This document shows positions 50,028 through 61,828 of a stretch of 64,000 bases of DNA, one piece after another; the first letter of the stretch is position 1, and the number at the start of each line of letters is the position of its first letter. Both the position numbers and the translations under genes were made by a program. The notes beneath the pieces were generated by a model. The model was given only the letters and a program-made list of their open reading frames with translations, was not told where the DNA came from and ran no database searches. Source of the DNA: Flavivirga aquatica (GTDB lineage Bacteria > Bacteroidota > Bacteroidia > Flavobacteriales > Flavobacteriaceae); assembly GCF_001747085.1 (NCBI RefSeq), contig NZ_MDJD01000054.1, positions 620,001 through 684,000 of the forward strand. Direction: 5' to 3'.

Positions 50028-50551
50028 TAGAATGTAATATTAATATGTTCATAAAATTTATCAAAAATAACTTTAAACCATTCTGTATATAACTCCGGAC
50101 GTAACGAAATATCATTTTTAATATCTTCTATACGCATCCATTTCCAATTTGCAACTTCTTCTACATTAATAATAGGCTCTTTATTATATTTTCCTAGCAA
50201 AACATGATCATATTCATGTTCTGTTAAACCATTATCAAAAGGAGCTTTATAAATAAAAGAAATAGACTCTTCTAAATCTACAGTAAACCCCATTTCTTCC
50301 TGTAAACGTCTCTTTCCAGCTTCAACATTAGTTTCTCCATTTCTTTGATGACTACAACATGTATTAGTCCAAAGTCCTGGTGAATGATATTTATCAAGAG
50401 CTCTTTGTTGGAGCATTAAATCATTTTTATCATTAAAAATAAAAACTGAAAATGCGCGATGTAATAATGCCTTTTCATGAGCTTCCATTTTAGGCATTAA
50501 ACCTATTTGTTCGTCCTTTTCATTAACAAGGATTACTTTTTCTTCTTCCAT
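50027..50551 (-). CDS. idi: Isopentenyl-diphosphate delta-isomerase type 1
   Basis: Interconverts isopentenyl and dimethylallyl diphosphate for isoprenoid synthesis; cytoplasmic Nudix-fold metal enzyme. 174 residues from ATG 50551 (MEEEKVILVNEKDEQIG). The catalytic Cys is in WTNTCCSHQRNGE, and the catalytic Glu and metal ligands are in RLQEEMGF and LTEHEYDHV. A minus-strand TATTTTTG box at 50559-50566 ends 7 bp upstream, so the mRNA would be almost leaderless. It is the first gene of idi-queD-manA. Confidence 0.93.
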   Translation of the reverse strand: MEEEKVILVNEKDEQIGLMPKMEAHEKALLHRAFSVFIFNDKNDLMLQQRALDKYHSPGLWTNTCCSHQRNGETNVEAGKRRLQEEMGFTVDLEESISFIYKAPFDNGLTEHEYDHVLLGKYNKEPIINVEEVANWKWMRIEDIKNDISLRPELYTEWFKVIFDKFYEHINITF

Positions 50552-50569
50552 AGTATAACAAAAATACAA

Positions 50570-50916
50570 ACAAAATATAACTTGTTAATCTTCTAATTCA
50601 ATCGTCTTTAAAATAAACTCTATATTTATTATACATGAAATTAACATTTTAAAGCAACTTATATAGTCTCACCTACATATAAAGTAGCTTTTTCTCTTGC
50701 AATATAAAGTCTTATTAAATAAAACAGAAAAATATATCTAACTAAACCAGCATAAGATATAGTTCTTAATAAGAAAAACTCTTAATTTTTCTCATTTTTA
50801 ATAAATTAAAAAGACTAAAAACCAATTAAAAGAGACAGATGATATAATTTAGATTGTTATACTTTCTTCACCTAATAAATACTATAAAAAGGTTTATTTT
50901 AGCCAAAAATTTGGAG
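50570..50916. other. Divergent intergenic region idi-prfC
   Basis: About 350 bp, AT-rich. It carries the idi promoter box near its left end; no additional gene, repeat or hairpin is supported. Confidence 0.5.
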
Positions 50917-52506
50917 ATGACCTTTAAAGACGAAATAGAAAGAAGAAGAACATTTGGTATTATATCGCATCCAGATGCTGGAAAAACCACTTTAACCGAA
51001 AAATTATTATTATTTGGTGGTGCTATTCAAGAAGCAGGAGCTGTAAAAAGTAATAAAATAAAAAAAGGAGCTACAAGTGATTTTATGGAAATTGAACGCC
51101 AACGTGGTATTTCAGTAGCTACTTCTGTTTTAGCTTTCGAATATAATGGTATTAAAATTAATATTCTTGATACTCCTGGTCATAAAGATTTTGCAGAAGA
51201 TACTTTTAGGACACTTACTGCTGTAGATAGTGTTATTGTTGTTATTGATGTCGCAAAAGGTGTTGAAGAGCAAACAGAAAAGTTAGTTAAAGTTTGCCGT
51301 ATGCGAAATATTCCTATGATTGTATTCATTAATAAAATGGATAGAGAAGGAAAAGATGCATTTGATTTACTTGACGAAGTTGAGCAAAAACTTGGACTTA
51401 AAGTAACCCCTTTAAGTTTCCCAATTGGTATGGGTTATGATTTTAAAGGCATTTATAATATTTGGGAGAAAAACATTAATCTCTTTAGTAGTGATAACAG
51501 AAAAGATATAGAAGAAACTATCGAGGTTTCAGACTTAGCATCACCGGAATTAGATAATTTAATTGGTGATGCTGCTGCTAATACTTTAAGAGAAGAAATA
51601 GAACTAGTTGATGGTATTTATCCTGAGTTTAATAAAGAAGCTTATCTAAATGGTGATTTGCAACCTGTATTTTTTGGTTCTGCTTTAAATAATTTTGGTG
51701 TTAGAGAATTATTAGATTGTTTTGTTGATATTGCTCCTAAGCCTAGACCAAAACAAAGTGAAGAACGAATGGTAAACCCAGATGAAGATAAATTTAGTGG
51801 GTTTGTATTTAAAATACACGCAAATATGGATCCTAATCATAGAAACCGTTTAGCGTTTATTAAAATTGTTTCTGGAGAGTTTAAACGTAATGCTCCTTAT
51901 TTACATGTAAGACATAATAAAAAAGTGAAGTTTTCTAGTCCTAATGCTTTCTTTGCTGAAAAAAAAGAAATTGTAGACATTTCATATCCTGGCGATATTG
52001 TTGGTTTACAAGATACGGGAACCTTTAAGATTGGTGATACATTAACTGAAGGTGAAGTATTGAATTATAAAGGGGTTCCTAGCTTTTCTCCAGAGCATTT
52101 TAGATATATTAATAATGCAGATCCCTTAAAATCTAAACAATTATTTAAAGGAATAGATCAACTTATGGATGAAGGTGTTGCCCAATTATTTACTTTGGAA
52201 CTTAATGGCAGAAAAGTAATTGGTACAGTAGGCGCACTGCAATATGAGGTTATACAATACAGATTAGAACATGAGTATGGCGCTAAGTGTACTTATGAAA
52301 ACCTTAATGTTCATAAAGCTTGTTGGGTAGACCCTGATGATGAAAAAAATGAAGAGTATAAAGAATTTTTAAGAGTAAAACAGCGTTTTCTTGCTAAAGA
52401 CAAACGAAACCAATTAGTGTTTTTAGCTGATTCTGCATTTTCTTTACAAATGACTCAGCAAAAATACCCTAGTGTTAAGTTTCATTATGTTTCAGAATTT
52501 GAATAA
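50917..52506 (+). CDS. prfC: Peptide chain release factor 3
   Basis: GTPase that removes RF1/RF2 from the ribosome after termination. 529 residues from ATG 50917 (MTFKDEIERRRTFGIISHPD); a 21-codon in-frame extension upstream has no RF3 similarity. G motifs are SHPDAGKTTLTEK (G1), RQRGISVATS (G2), DTPGHKDFAEDT (G3) and FINKMDREGKD (G4). Domains 2 and 3 contain HANMDPNHRNRLAFIKI, FFAEKKEIVDISYPGDIVGL and a C-terminal VGALQYEVIQYRLEHEYG. It is monocistronic and convergent with the DUF3467 gene. Confidence 0.96.
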   Translation: MTFKDEIERRRTFGIISHPDAGKTTLTEKLLLFGGAIQEAGAVKSNKIKKGATSDFMEIERQRGISVATSVLAFEYNGIKINILDTPGHKDFAEDTFRTLTAVDSVIVVIDVAKGVEEQTEKLVKVCRMRNIPMIVFINKMDREGKDAFDLLDEVEQKLGLKVTPLSFPIGMGYDFKGIYNIWEKNINLFSSDNRKDIEETIEVSDLASPELDNLIGDAAANTLREEIELVDGIYPEFNKEAYLNGDLQPVFFGSALNNFGVRELLDCFVDIAPKPRPKQSEERMVNPDEDKFSGFVFKIHANMDPNHRNRLAFIKIVSGEFKRNAPYLHVRHNKKVKFSSPNAFFAEKKEIVDISYPGDIVGLQDTGTFKIGDTLTEGEVLNYKGVPSFSPEHFRYINNADPLKSKQLFKGIDQLMDEGVAQLFTLELNGRKVIGTVGALQYEVIQYRLEHEYGAKCTYENLNVHKACWVDPDDEKNEEYKEFLRVKQRFLAKDKRNQLVFLADSAFSLQMTQQKYPSVKFHYVSEFE

Positions 52507-52584
52507 TAAAAAAGTACTTTAATAATAGTAATCAAATTTTGAAAAATAGTTTGATGTGAGTTTATAAAACTACAGATAAAATAA

Positions 52585-52620
52585 AAACCTTTGATTCAAA
52601 AAATAAGAATCAAAGGTTTT
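52585..52620. terminator. Bidirectional terminator prfC/DUF3467
   Basis: Perfect 14-bp stem AAAACCTTTGATTC / GAATCAAAGGTTTT with flanking A/T runs between convergent genes. Confidence 0.9.
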
Positions 52621-52622
52621 TT

Positions 52623-52940
52623 TTATGCTTGTCCAGTTGGACCAAAATTTAAAGGCATAGGAGGTTGTTCATAATCTTTTATTTCTCCATGAGCTTGTTC
52701 AAATCTATATACATTATCACCTAAGGCTTTAAGTAAGCGCTTTGCATGTTGAGGTGTTAATATAATCCTAGATTTCACTTTACTTTTTGGAACTCCAGGC
52801 ATGATCTTAACAAAATCGACCACAAACTCTGAAACAGAATGATTAATAATAGCCAAGTTAGAATATATCCCTTCGGCCACATTTTCATCTAATTCAATAT
52901 TAATTTGTCCTTGTTTTTGATTTTCTTTTTCGTTTGCCAT
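52623..52940 (-). CDS. DUF3467 protein
   Basis: 105 residues, cytoplasmic. It shows the DUF3467 pattern: INIELDENVAEGIYSNLAII, NHSVSEFVVDFVKIMPGVPK, KSRIILTPQHAKRLLKAL and a closing PMPLNFGPTGQA. In Bacteroidota it is characteristically found directly downstream of rpoC, as here, although a terminator and small palindrome intervene. The function is unknown; its position suggests a link to transcription or simply conserved order. Confidence 0.88.
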   Translation of the reverse strand: MANEKENQKQGQINIELDENVAEGIYSNLAIINHSVSEFVVDFVKIMPGVPKSKVKSRIILTPQHAKRLLKALGDNVYRFEQAHGEIKDYEQPPMPLNFGPTGQA

Positions 52941-52965
52941 AATAATTAATATATTTTTATTAATA

Positions 52966-52997
52966 AAAAAATCCTGCTAGTATTGAGCAGGATTTTT
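52966..52997. terminator. Terminator after rpoC
   Basis: AAAAATCCTGCT / AGCAGGATTTTT stem with a 7-nt loop and T-run on both strands, about 80 bp after the rpoC stop. Confidence 0.85.
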
Positions 52998-53008
52998 CTC
53001 TTTATGAG

Positions 53009-53028
53009 ATTCCCACCTACGTGGGAAT
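53009..53028. repeat. Small palindrome, family member 5
   Basis: Perfect ATTCCCAC-CTAC-GTGGGAAT between rpoC and its terminator. Confidence 0.65.
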
Positions 53029-53074
53029 AATTTGAGATTATCCAACTCCCTTATATAAAGAAGTTGGAATCTCT

Positions 53075-56000
53075 TTAATTGTAATTTAATTCTTGCTTCA
53101 CTTGCATCATTTCATCAAACTCTTCTTTTGAGCCAACAATAATATCTGTATAGCTACGCATACCTGTACCTGCTGGAATTCTATGTCCAACAATTACATT
53201 TTCTTTTAAGCCCTCTAAAGAATCAACTTTACCAGCTACAGCTGCCTCATTAAGTACTTTAGTTGTCTCTTGGAACGATGCTGCAGAAATAAATGATTTT
53301 GTTTGAAGTGACGCTCTTGTAATACCTTGCAGTATTGGTGTAGCCGTTGCTGGCTGTGCATCTCTAGCTACTACAAGTTGCTTATCTTCTCGTCGTAAAA
53401 TAGAATTTTCATCTCTTAACTCACGAGGCGTTATAATTTGACCTGCTTTAAGGTTTATAGAATCTCCAGCATCCTCAATCACTTTCATTCCAAAGATATC
53501 ATCATTTTCCTTAATGAAATCTGCTTTATGAGCTAATTGATCTTCTAAGAAAATCGTATCACCAGAATCAATAATACGTACTTTACGCATCATTTGTCTA
53601 ACAACAACCTCAAAGTGCTTATCATTAATTTTCACACCTTGTAAACGATATACTTCTTGTACTTCATTCACTAAGTATTGTTGTACTGCCGAAGGACCTT
53701 TAATATTCAAAATATCGTTTGGTGTTATTGAACCATCAGATAAAGGCATACCAGCTTTTACATAATCATTTTCTTGTACAAGGATTTGATTAGATAATTT
53801 AACTAAGTATTTCTTAATATCACCTAATTTAGATTCTACAATAATCTCACGGTTACCTCTCTTAATCTTACCAAAAGAAACAACACCATCAATAGCACTT
53901 ACAACTGCTGGATTTGAAGGATTACGAGCTTCAAATAACTCTGTTACACGTGGTAAACCTCCTGTAATATCACCTGCTTTTGCAGATTTACGAGGTATTT
54001 TAACTAAAATCTTACCAACATTAATTTTCTCTCCATCGTTAATCATAAGGTGAGCTCCTACTGGTAAATTATATGAACGTATCGTTTCACCATCAGCTCC
54101 TTCAATATGAAGTGTAGGAATAAGTTTTTTGTTTCTAGATTCAGAAATTACTTTTTCTTGGAAACCTGTTTGCTCATCTATCTCAACTTGGTATGTAATA
54201 CCTTGTTCAATGTTTTCATATTTTACTTTACCAGCAAATTCTGAAATAATTACACCATTATATGGATCCCATGTACAAACTACATCTCCCTTAGTTAATT
54301 GATCCCCATTTTTAACAAAAATAGTTGAACCATAAGGAATGTTATTAGTACTTAATACTATACCTGTTTTCTTATCTATTAATTTAAGTTCAGATGTACG
54401 AGATATTACAATATCAATATTGTTTCCTTCATTATCTTTACCTTTAACAGTTTTTAAATCTTCTATCTCAGCAATACCATCAAACTTAACAGCTAATTTG
54501 TTATCTTCCGAAATATTACCTGCAATACCTCCTACGTGGAATGTACGTAATGTTAACTGTGTACCTGGTTCTCCAATTGATTGAGCTGCTACAACTCCAA
54601 CCGCTTCACCTCGTTGTACCATTTTACCTGTTGCCAAGTTACGCCCGTAACATTTAGCACAAATACCTTGTAATGCTTCACAAGTTAAAGCAGAACGTAC
54701 TTCTAAGCTTTCAATTGGTGATGCTTGAATTACTTTTGCTATATCATCTCCAATTAATTGACCTGATGATACTAATAACTCATCAGTTAATGGATTGTGA
54801 ACATCATTTAATGATACACGACCTACTATTCTTTCTTCTAAAGTCTCAACGACTTCATCATTTTTCTTTAATGGCTCAACTTCAACACCTCTTAATGTAC
54901 CACAATCTTCTGTATTGATAATAACATCTTGAGATACATCTACTAAACGACGTGTTAAGTAACCTGCATCGGCCGTTTTAAGAGCCGTATCTGCTAAACC
55001 TTTACGAGCACCGTGAGTAGAAATAAAGTATTCTAAAATTGAAAGTCCTTCTTTAAAGTTAGAAAGAATTGGGTTTTCTATAATTTCACCTCCACCTGCA
55101 TTCGATTTTTTAGGTTTAGCCATTAATCCACGCATACCTGTTAACTGACGAATCTGTTCTTTAGATCCACGAGCTCCAGAATCAAGCATCATAAACACTG
55201 AGTTAAATCCTTGTTGGTCTTCACGAATACGTTTCATCGATAATTCAGTCAGTTCAGCATTGGTAGATGTCCAAATATCAATAACTTGGTTATAACGTTC
55301 ATTGTTTGTTATAAGTCCCATGTTATAGTTCCCCATAATACCATCGACTAAACCATTAGCTTTATCAATCATTCCTTGCTTTTCTGGTGGAATTATAATA
55401 TCACCTAAACTAAATGATAAACCACCTTGGAATGCAAATTGGAATCCTAAAGTTCTAATTGAATCTAAGAAATCTGCTGTTTCTGGTACTGATGTAGATT
55501 TTAATATATCACCAATAATATCTCTTAAAGATTTCTTTGTAAGTACTTGGTTGATATATCCAGCTGCTTGAGGTACGTGTTGATTAAATAATACACGACC
55601 TACAGTTGTTTCTATAATTGTTGGTGCAAGTTTTCCATCTTCATTAATATCGATCGTTCTTACTTTTATACCTGCATTTAAATCTACACGTTCTTCGTTA
55701 AAGGCAATTTGTACTTCCTCTGGCGAATAGAATGTTAATCCTTCTCCTTTAATTGGCACTTCAAGTGTAGAGGTACGTAGCTTAGTCATATAATAAAGAC
55801 CAAGTACCATATCCTGAGAAGGTACCGTTACAGGAGACCCATTTGCTGGATTTAAGATATTATGAGATGCCAACATTAATAACTGACATTCTAAAATAGC
55901 TTCTGGTCCAAGTGGCAAGTGTACTGCCATTTGATCTCCATCAAAATCGGCATTAAATGCTGTACATACCAATGGATGTAATTGGATTGCTTTCCCTTCT

Positions 56001-57376
56001 ATCAATTTTGGTTGGAATGCTTGTATACCCAATCTGTGCAATGTAGGCGCACGGTTTAATAATACTGGATGTCCTTTAAGAACATTTTCCAAGATATCCC
56101 AAACCACTGGTTCTCTCTTATCTATAATTTTCTTTGCAGATTTTACAGTTTTCACTATACCTCTTTCAATTAATTTTCTAATTACAAAAGGTTTGTAAAG
56201 TTCTGCTGCCATATTTTTTGGCAATCCACATTCGAACAATTTTAATTCTGGTCCAACAACAATAACAGAACGTGCAGAATAATCAACACGCTTACCAAGT
56301 AAGTTTTGACGAAAACGCCCTTGCTTACCTTTTAATGAATCCGATAATGATTTTAACGGTCTGTTAGAATCTGTTTTTACTGCTGAAGATTTACGTGTAT
56401 TATCAAATAATGAATCTACAGACTCTTGAAGCATACGTTTTTCATTACGTAAAATTACTTCTGGAGCTTTAATTTCAACCAATCTTTTAAGACGATTGTT
56501 ACGTATAATTACACGACGATATAAATCATTTAAATCTGATGTCGCGAAACGACCACCATCTAACGGTACTAAAGGACGTAATTCTGGCGGAATAATTGGA
56601 ATTACTTTCATAATCATCCATTCTGGACGATTCTCTCTATTATTATTAGATTCACGCAAAGATCCAACAACTTGTAAACGTTTTAAAGCTTCAGTTTTAC
56701 GTTGTTTAGACGTTTCTGTATTTGCTTTATGACGTAACTCGTATGATAATGTCTCTAAATCAATTCTAGCTAATAACTCAATTAGACATTCTGCTCCCAT
56801 TTTAGCAAGAAACTTATTTGGGTCTGAATCGTCTAAATATTGATTATCTTGAGGAAGCTCTTCTAGTATATTTAAATACTCCTCTTCTGTTAAGAAGTCC
56901 ATTTTTTGTAATGGTTCTCCTTCCTCATTTTTAGCATTACCTGGTTGAATTACTACATAACGTTCGTAGTAAATAATCATATCTAATTTCTTAGATGGTA
57001 AACCTAATAAATAACCTATTTTATTTGGTAGAGAACGGAAATACCAGATATGTGCTACAGGAACTACTAAATTAATATGTCCTACTCTATCACGACGTAC
57101 TTTCTTTTCTGTTACTTCTACACCACAACGGTCACAAACAATACCTTTGTAACGAATTCTTTTATATTTACCACAAGCACATTCATAATCCTTAACAGGA
57201 CCAAAAATACGCTCACAGAACAAACCATCACGTTCTGGTTTGTGAGTTCTATAATTGATAGTTTCTGGTTTTAAAACCTCACCTTTAGACTCTGCTAATA
57301 TAGACTCTGGTGACGCTAAACCAATTGAGATTTTATTAAATCTCTTTACTGTATTCTTATCTTGTTTTCTTGCCAT
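53075..57376 (-). CDS. rpoC: DNA-directed RNA polymerase subunit beta'
   Basis: Catalytic large subunit, 1433 residues. The N-terminal zinc site is [20 protein letters not shown]. The Mg-binding loop is [15 protein letters not shown]. The bridge-helix/trigger-loop region includes [20 protein letters not shown] and [14 protein letters not shown] second zinc site has CGTLRG...[16 protein letters not shown]. It follows rpoB by 79 bp, with a small palindrome in the gap. The length and the long middle insertion fit Bacteroidota beta'. Terminator and DUF3467 gene follow. Confidence 0.99.
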   Translation of the reverse strand: MARKQDKNTVKRFNKISIGLASPESILAESKGEVLKPETINYRTHKPERDGLFCERIFGPVKDYECACGKYKRIRYKGIVCDRCGVEVTEKKVRRDRVGHINLVVPVAHIWYFRSLPNKIGYLLGLPSKKLDMIIYYERYVVIQPGNAKNEEGEPLQKMDFLTEEEYLNILEELPQDNQYLDDSDPNKFLAKMGAECLIELLARIDLETLSYELRHKANTETSKQRKTEALKRLQVVGSLRESNNNRENRPEWMIMKVIPIIPPELRPLVPLDGGRFATSDLNDLYRRVIIRNNRLKRLVEIKAPEVILRNEKRMLQESVDSLFDNTRKSSAVKTDSNRPLKSLSDSLKGKQGRFRQNLLGKRVDYSARSVIVVGPELKLFECGLPKNMAAELYKPFVIRKLIERGIVKTVKSAKKIIDKREPVVWDILENVLKGHPVLLNRAPTLHRLGIQAFQPKLIEGKAIQLHPLVCTAFNADFDGDQMAVHLPLGPEAILECQLLMLASHNILNPANGSPVTVPSQDMVLGLYYMTKLRTSTLEVPIKGEGLTFYSPEEVQIAFNEERVDLNAGIKVRTIDINEDGKLAPTIIETTVGRVLFNQHVPQAAGYINQVLTKKSLRDIIGDILKSTSVPETADFLDSIRTLGFQFAFQGGLSFSLGDIIIPPEKQGMIDKANGLVDGIMGNYNMGLITNNERYNQVIDIWTSTNAELTELSMKRIREDQQGFNSVFMMLDSGARGSKEQIRQLTGMRGLMAKPKKSNAGGGEIIENPILSNFKEGLSILEYFISTHGARKGLADTALKTADAGYLTRRLVDVSQDVIINTEDCGTLRGVEVEPLKKNDEVVETLEERIVGRVSLNDVHNPLTDELLVSSGQLIGDDIAKVIQASPIESLEVRSALTCEALQGICAKCYGRNLATGKMVQRGEAVGVVAAQSIGEPGTQLTLRTFHVGGIAGNISEDNKLAVKFDGIAEIEDLKTVKGKDNEGNNIDIVISRTSELKLIDKKTGIVLSTNNIPYGSTIFVKNGDQLTKGDVVCTWDPYNGVIISEFAGKVKYENIEQGITYQVEIDEQTGFQEKVISESRNKKLIPTLHIEGADGETIRSYNLPVGAHLMINDGEKINVGKILVKIPRKSAKAGDITGGLPRVTELFEARNPSNPAVVSAIDGVVSFGKIKRGNREIIVESKLGDIKKYLVKLSNQILVQENDYVKAGMPLSDGSITPNDILNIKGPSAVQQYLVNEVQEVYRLQGVKINDKHFEVVVRQMMRKVRIIDSGDTIFLEDQLAHKADFIKENDDIFGMKVIEDAGDSINLKAGQIITPRELRDENSILRREDKQLVVARDAQPATATPILQGITRASLQTKSFISAASFQETTKVLNEAAVAGKVDSLEGLKENVIVGHRIPAGTGMRSYTDIIVGSKEEFDEMMQVKQELNYN

Positions 57377-57430
57377 AATGCTGAATACTTTTATTGTTTT
57401 ATAATTGAAGTTTTCACTTCAATTTAAAAG

Positions 57431-57450
57431 ATTCCCGCTTACGCGGGAAT
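57431..57450. repeat. Small palindrome, family member 6
   Basis: Perfect ATTCCCGC-TTAC-GCGGGAAT in the rpoB-rpoC gap, 55 bp before rpoC. It would form a strong hairpin in the polycistronic mRNA without a T-run. Confidence 0.7.
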
Positions 57451-57455
57451 GCATA

Positions 57456-60400
57456 TTATTCCTCTAATCTAATGTCTAATCCTAATCCTTTCAATTCGTG
57501 CATAAGTACGTTGAAAGATTCTGGTAATCCTGGATCTGGCATTGGCTCACCTTTTACAATACTTTCGTATGTTTTTGCTCTACCAATTACATCATCAGAT
57601 TTTACTGTTAAGATTTCACGTAAAGTACTTGATGCTCCATATGCCTCAAGTGCCCAAACTTCCATCTCACCAAAACGTTGACCACCAAATTGCGCTTTAC
57701 CACCTAATGGTTGTTGGGTAATTAACGAGTATGGTCCTATAGAACGTGCGTGCATCTTATCGTCTACCATGTGTCCTAGTTTTAGCATGTAAATCACACC
57801 AACTGTTGCTGGTTGATCGAAACGCTTCCCTGTTCCACCATCATATAAATAAGTATGCCCATATCTTGGAATTCCAGCTTCGTCTGTAAATCCGTTGATT
57901 TGCTCTATAGTAGCTCCATCAAAAATAGGTGTCGCATATTTACGATCTAATTTTTGACCTGCCCAACCTAATACAGTTTCATAAATCTGCCCAATGTTCA
58001 TACGAGATGGTACACCAAGTGGATTTAACACAATATCAACAGGCGTTCCATCTTCTAAGAATGGCATATCTTCTTGACGAACAATACGTGCAACAATACC
58101 TTTGTTACCGTGACGTCCTGCCATTTTATCTCCTACTTTTAATTTACGTTTCTTAGCAATATATACTTTTGCTAGTTTGATGATACCTGATGGTAACTCA
58201 TCTCCCACAGAAATTGTAAATTTTTCACGTCTTAAAGAACCCTGTAAATCGTTTTCTTTAATTTTATAGTTGTGAATTAAATCTGCTACTAATTGGTTTG
58301 TATGATCATCTGTTGTCCATTTACCAGACACTAAATGCGCATAATCATCTACAGCATTTAACATTTTTAGTGTGAATTTTTTACCTTTTGGCAATACTTC
58401 TTCCCCTAAATCGTTAAATATACCTTGAGCTGTTTTTCCATTTACAATAGTGAATAATTTTTCGATTAAAATTTCTTTTAAATCATCGAATTTTCTATCG
58501 TATTGTGCTTCTAAAGCTAAGATATCATCTTTATCTTGAGCTCTTTTCCGTTTATCTTTTACTGCTCTAGCAAATAATTTCTTTTCGATTACTACACCAT
58601 GTAATGATGGGGATGCTTTTAATGATGCATCTTTTACATCACCTGCTTTATCACCAAAAATAGCACGTAATAATTTTTCTTCCGGAGTTGGATCACTTTC
58701 TCCTTTAGGTGTAATTTTACCTATAAGTATATCACCAGGTTTCACCTCGGCACCTACACGAATCATTCCGTTTTCATCTAAATCTTTAGTCGCCTCTTCT
58801 GAAACGTTAGGAATGTCGTTAGTAAGCTCTTCATTACCTAATTTAGTATCTCTTACTTCTAAAGAATACTCATCGATATGTATAGATGTGAATATATCTT
58901 CACGCACTACTTTTTCTGAAATTACAATCGCATCCTCAAAGTTATATCCTTTCCATGGCATAAAGGCTACTTTCATATTTCTACCAAGTGCTAATTCTCC
59001 TTTTTGAGTTGCATAACCTTCGCATAAAACCTGACCTTTAGAAACTTTATCTCCCGTAACAACAATTGGTTTTAAGTTAATTGAAGTTCCTTGGTTTGTT
59101 TTTCTGAATTTCACTAATTTGTATATTTTAATATCACTATCAAAACTTACTTTAGCTTCATCTTCTGTACGATCGTATCTAATTTTAATTTCATTGGCAT
59201 CTACGTAAAGTACTTCTCCGCTTCCTTCTGCATTAATTAATACACGAGAATCTGATGCTACTTGACGTTCTAAACCTGTTCCTACAATTGGCGATTGTGG
59301 TAATAATAATGGTACTGCTTGACGCATCATGTTAGACCCCATCAAGGCTCTATTCGCATCATCATGCTCTAAAAATGGAATTAAAGATGCTGATATAGAT
59401 GATATTTGATTTGGTGCTACATCTGTATAATGAAGATCATTTGGATCTATTACAGGGAAGTCACCTTCCATTCTAGCAATTACCTTTTCATGTAATATTT
59501 TTCCACTTTCGTCAACTTTAACAGTAGCTTGAGCTATTAATTTTTCTTCTTCTTCTTCTGCACTTAAATATGTAGGCACATTTTGAATATCTACAACACC
59601 TTCTGTCACTTTCCTATATGGTGTTTCAATGAATCCCATTGAATTCACTTTCGCGTATACAGACAAAGAAGATATTAAACCAATATTCGGTCCCTCTGGT
59701 GTTTCAATAGGACATAAACGTCCGTAGTGCGTATAGTGTACATCACGAACCTCGAAACCTGCTCTTTCACGAGATAAACCTCCTGGTCCAAGAGCTGATA
59801 AACGACGTTTATGCGTGATTTCAGCTAATGGATTGGTTTGATCCATAAATTGAGATAACTGATTTGTTCCAAAAAATGAATTAATTACAGATGATAATGT
59901 CTTTGCATTAATTAAATCTATTGGTGTAAACACTTCATTATCACGAACGTTCATACGCTCACGAATAGTACGTGCCATACGTGCTAAACCAACACCAAAC
60001 TGTTGAGATAATTGCTCTCCTACTGTACGTACACGACGGTTAGATAAGTGGTCAATATCATCAATTTCTGCTTTAGAGTTGATAAGCTCAATTAAATACT
60101 TTATAATAGTAATGATATCCTCTTTGGTAAGCACTTGCTTATCCATTCCGATATCCAATTGTAATTTTTTGTTCATTCTATAACGTCCAACTTCTCCTAA
60201 AGAGTAACGTTGGTCACTAAAGAATAATTTATCTATAATACCACGCGCTGTTTCCTCATCTGGCGGCTCAGCATTACGTAATTGTCTATATATATGTTCA
60301 ACAGCCTCTTTTTCTGAGTTTGTTGGATCTTTTTGAAGCGTGTTATGGATGATAGCATAATCACCTTGTTCTGCTGTTTCTTTATGTAAAAGAATTGTTT

Positions 60401-61271
60401 TTACATCGGCTTCAATAATTTCTTCAATATTTTCTTTATCTAAAATAGTATCACGATCAAGCACAATCTCATTACGCTCAATAGACACTACTTCTCCTGT
60501 ATCTTCATCTACAAAATCCTCATGCCATGTATTTAATACACGCGCTGCTAATTTTCTTCCTAAATATTTTTTTAATCCAGATTTTGATACTTTAACTTCT
60601 TCTGCAAGATCAAAAATCTCTAATATATCTTTATCACGCTCGAATCCAATGGCACGGAAAAGCGTAGTAACTGGTAACTTTTTCTTTCTATCAATATAGG
60701 CATACATTACCTGATTGATATCTGTAGCAAACTCAATCCAAGATCCTTTAAATGGAATAACTCTTGCTGAATATAATTTTGTTCCATTAGCATGGAAAGA
60801 CTGACCAAAGAAAACTCCTGGTGAACGGTGTAATTGAGATACTACTACACGCTCTGCTCCATTGATACAGAATGTACCGCTTGGCGTCATATAAGGTATA
60901 GTTCCTAAGTACACATCTTGAACAATGGTCTCGAAATCCTCATGTTCAGGGTCTGTACAATATAACTTTAACCTTGCTTTAAGTGGAACGCTATAAGTTA
61001 GTCCTCTTTCAATACACTCTTCAATGGCATATCTTGGTGGATCCACAAAGTAATCTAAAAATTCTAAAACAAATTGATTACGTGAATCTGTAATTGGGAA
61101 GTTTTCCATGAAGGTGTTATATAAACCTTCATCTCCTCTTTCTTCAGATTTAGTTTCTAGTTGGAAAAAATCCTGAAAGGATTTTATCTGAATATCCAAA
61201 AAATCTGGATATTCTGTTCTATTTACAATAGACGAGAAATTTAATCTTTCAGCTTGTGTTGATAACATCAA
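57456..61271 (-). CDS. rpoB: DNA-directed RNA polymerase subunit beta
   Basis: Catalytic subunit, 1271 residues (or 1270: two adjacent ATGs at 61271 and 61268). The rifampicin region is visible as [40 protein letters not shown] and [20 protein letters not shown]. Further features are [22 protein letters not shown] and the C-terminal [20 protein letters not shown]. The rpoB-rpoC pair is transcribed with the upstream ribosomal protein genes. A strong hairpin lies in the rplL-rpoB gap. No resistance substitution was assessed. Confidence 0.99.
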   Translation of the reverse strand: MMLSTQAERLNFSSIVNRTEYPDFLDIQIKSFQDFFQLETKSEERGDEGLYNTFMENFPITDSRNQFVLEFLDYFVDPPRYAIEECIERGLTYSVPLKARLKLYCTDPEHEDFETIVQDVYLGTIPYMTPSGTFCINGAERVVVSQLHRSPGVFFGQSFHANGTKLYSARVIPFKGSWIEFATDINQVMYAYIDRKKKLPVTTLFRAIGFERDKDILEIFDLAEEVKVSKSGLKKYLGRKLAARVLNTWHEDFVDEDTGEVVSIERNEIVLDRDTILDKENIEEIIEADVKTILLHKETAEQGDYAIIHNTLQKDPTNSEKEAVEHIYRQLRNAEPPDEETARGIIDKLFFSDQRYSLGEVGRYRMNKKLQLDIGMDKQVLTKEDIITIIKYLIELINSKAEIDDIDHLSNRRVRTVGEQLSQQFGVGLARMARTIRERMNVRDNEVFTPIDLINAKTLSSVINSFFGTNQLSQFMDQTNPLAEITHKRRLSALGPGGLSRERAGFEVRDVHYTHYGRLCPIETPEGPNIGLISSLSVYAKVNSMGFIETPYRKVTEGVVDIQNVPTYLSAEEEEEKLIAQATVKVDESGKILHEKVIARMEGDFPVIDPNDLHYTDVAPNQISSISASLIPFLEHDDANRALMGSNMMRQAVPLLLPQSPIVGTGLERQVASDSRVLINAEGSGEVLYVDANEIKIRYDRTEDEAKVSFDSDIKIYKLVKFRKTNQGTSINLKPIVVTGDKVSKGQVLCEGYATQKGELALGRNMKVAFMPWKGYNFEDAIVISEKVVREDIFTSIHIDEYSLEVRDTKLGNEELTNDIPNVSEEATKDLDENGMIRVGAEVKPGDILIGKITPKGESDPTPEEKLLRAIFGDKAGDVKDASLKASPSLHGVVIEKKLFARAVKDKRKRAQDKDDILALEAQYDRKFDDLKEILIEKLFTIVNGKTAQGIFNDLGEEVLPKGKKFTLKMLNAVDDYAHLVSGKWTTDDHTNQLVADLIHNYKIKENDLQGSLRREKFTISVGDELPSGIIKLAKVYIAKKRKLKVGDKMAGRHGNKGIVARIVRQEDMPFLEDGTPVDIVLNPLGVPSRMNIGQIYETVLGWAGQKLDRKYATPIFDGATIEQINGFTDEAGIPRYGHTYLYDGGTGKRFDQPATVGVIYMLKLGHMVDDKMHARSIGPYSLITQQPLGGKAQFGGQRFGEMEVWALEAYGASSTLREILTVKSDDVIGRAKTYESIVKGEPMPDPGLPESFNVLMHELKGLGLDIRLEE

Positions 61272-61332
61272 TGGACGGAATTTTGATTAAAAAAAATAGT
61301 TATAACGTATGTAAATATTATATACGCAAAAT

Positions 61333-61369
61333 GGTTTAGGTCTTGGAGATTATTCTCCAGACCTAAACC
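61333..61369 (-). promoter_or_regulatory. Hairpin in rplL-rpoB gap
   Basis: GGTTTAGGTCT-GGAGA pairs with TCTCC-AGACCTAAACC around a 4-nt loop, with one bulged base. No T-run follows on the minus strand, so it is more likely an RNA-processing or partial-attenuation structure than a terminator. Confidence 0.6.
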
Positions 61370-61392
61370 TTTATGTTTTTGAGTTGTTAAGC

Positions 61393-61767
61393 TTATTTAA
61401 GCTCAACCTCTGCTCCAGCTTCTTCTAAAGATGCTTTTAAAGCTTCAGCTTCATCTTTAGTTATAGCTTCTTTGATAGCGCTAGGTGCATCATCAACTAA
61501 ACCTTTAGCTTCTTTTAATCCTAAACCAGTTAATTCTTTAACTAATTTTACAACAGCTAATTTAGAACCACCAGCCGCTTTTAAGATAACATCAAATTCA
61601 GTTTGAGCTTCTTCTTCACCACCTCCAGCAGCAGGACCAGCAACAGCAACTGCAGCAGCAGCAGCAGGCTCGATACCGTACTCATCTTTTAATATAGTTG
61701 CTAACTCATTTACTTCTTTTACAGTAAGGTTAACTAATTGTTCTGCGAAATCTTTTAAATCTGCCAT
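61393..61767 (-). CDS. rplL: 50S ribosomal protein L7/L12
   Basis: 124-residue stalk protein that recruits translational GTPases. The N-terminal dimerisation domain ([20 protein letters not shown]) is followed by an alanine/glycine-rich hinge (about 35-52; [20 protein letters not shown]) and the C-terminal domain ([34 protein letters not shown]). It lies 61 bp after rplJ and 121 bp before rpoB. Confidence 0.98.
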   Translation of the reverse strand: MADLKDFAEQLVNLTVKEVNELATILKDEYGIEPAAAAAVAVAGPAAGGGEEEAQTEFDVILKAAGGSKLAVVKLVKELTGLGLKEAKGLVDDAPSAIKEAITKDEAEALKASLEEAGAEVELK

Positions 61768-61828
61768 TTTCTATCGTTTTAATAATTTTGTAATAATATA
61801 ATTGTAATAAAGTGCGTACTATTTATGA

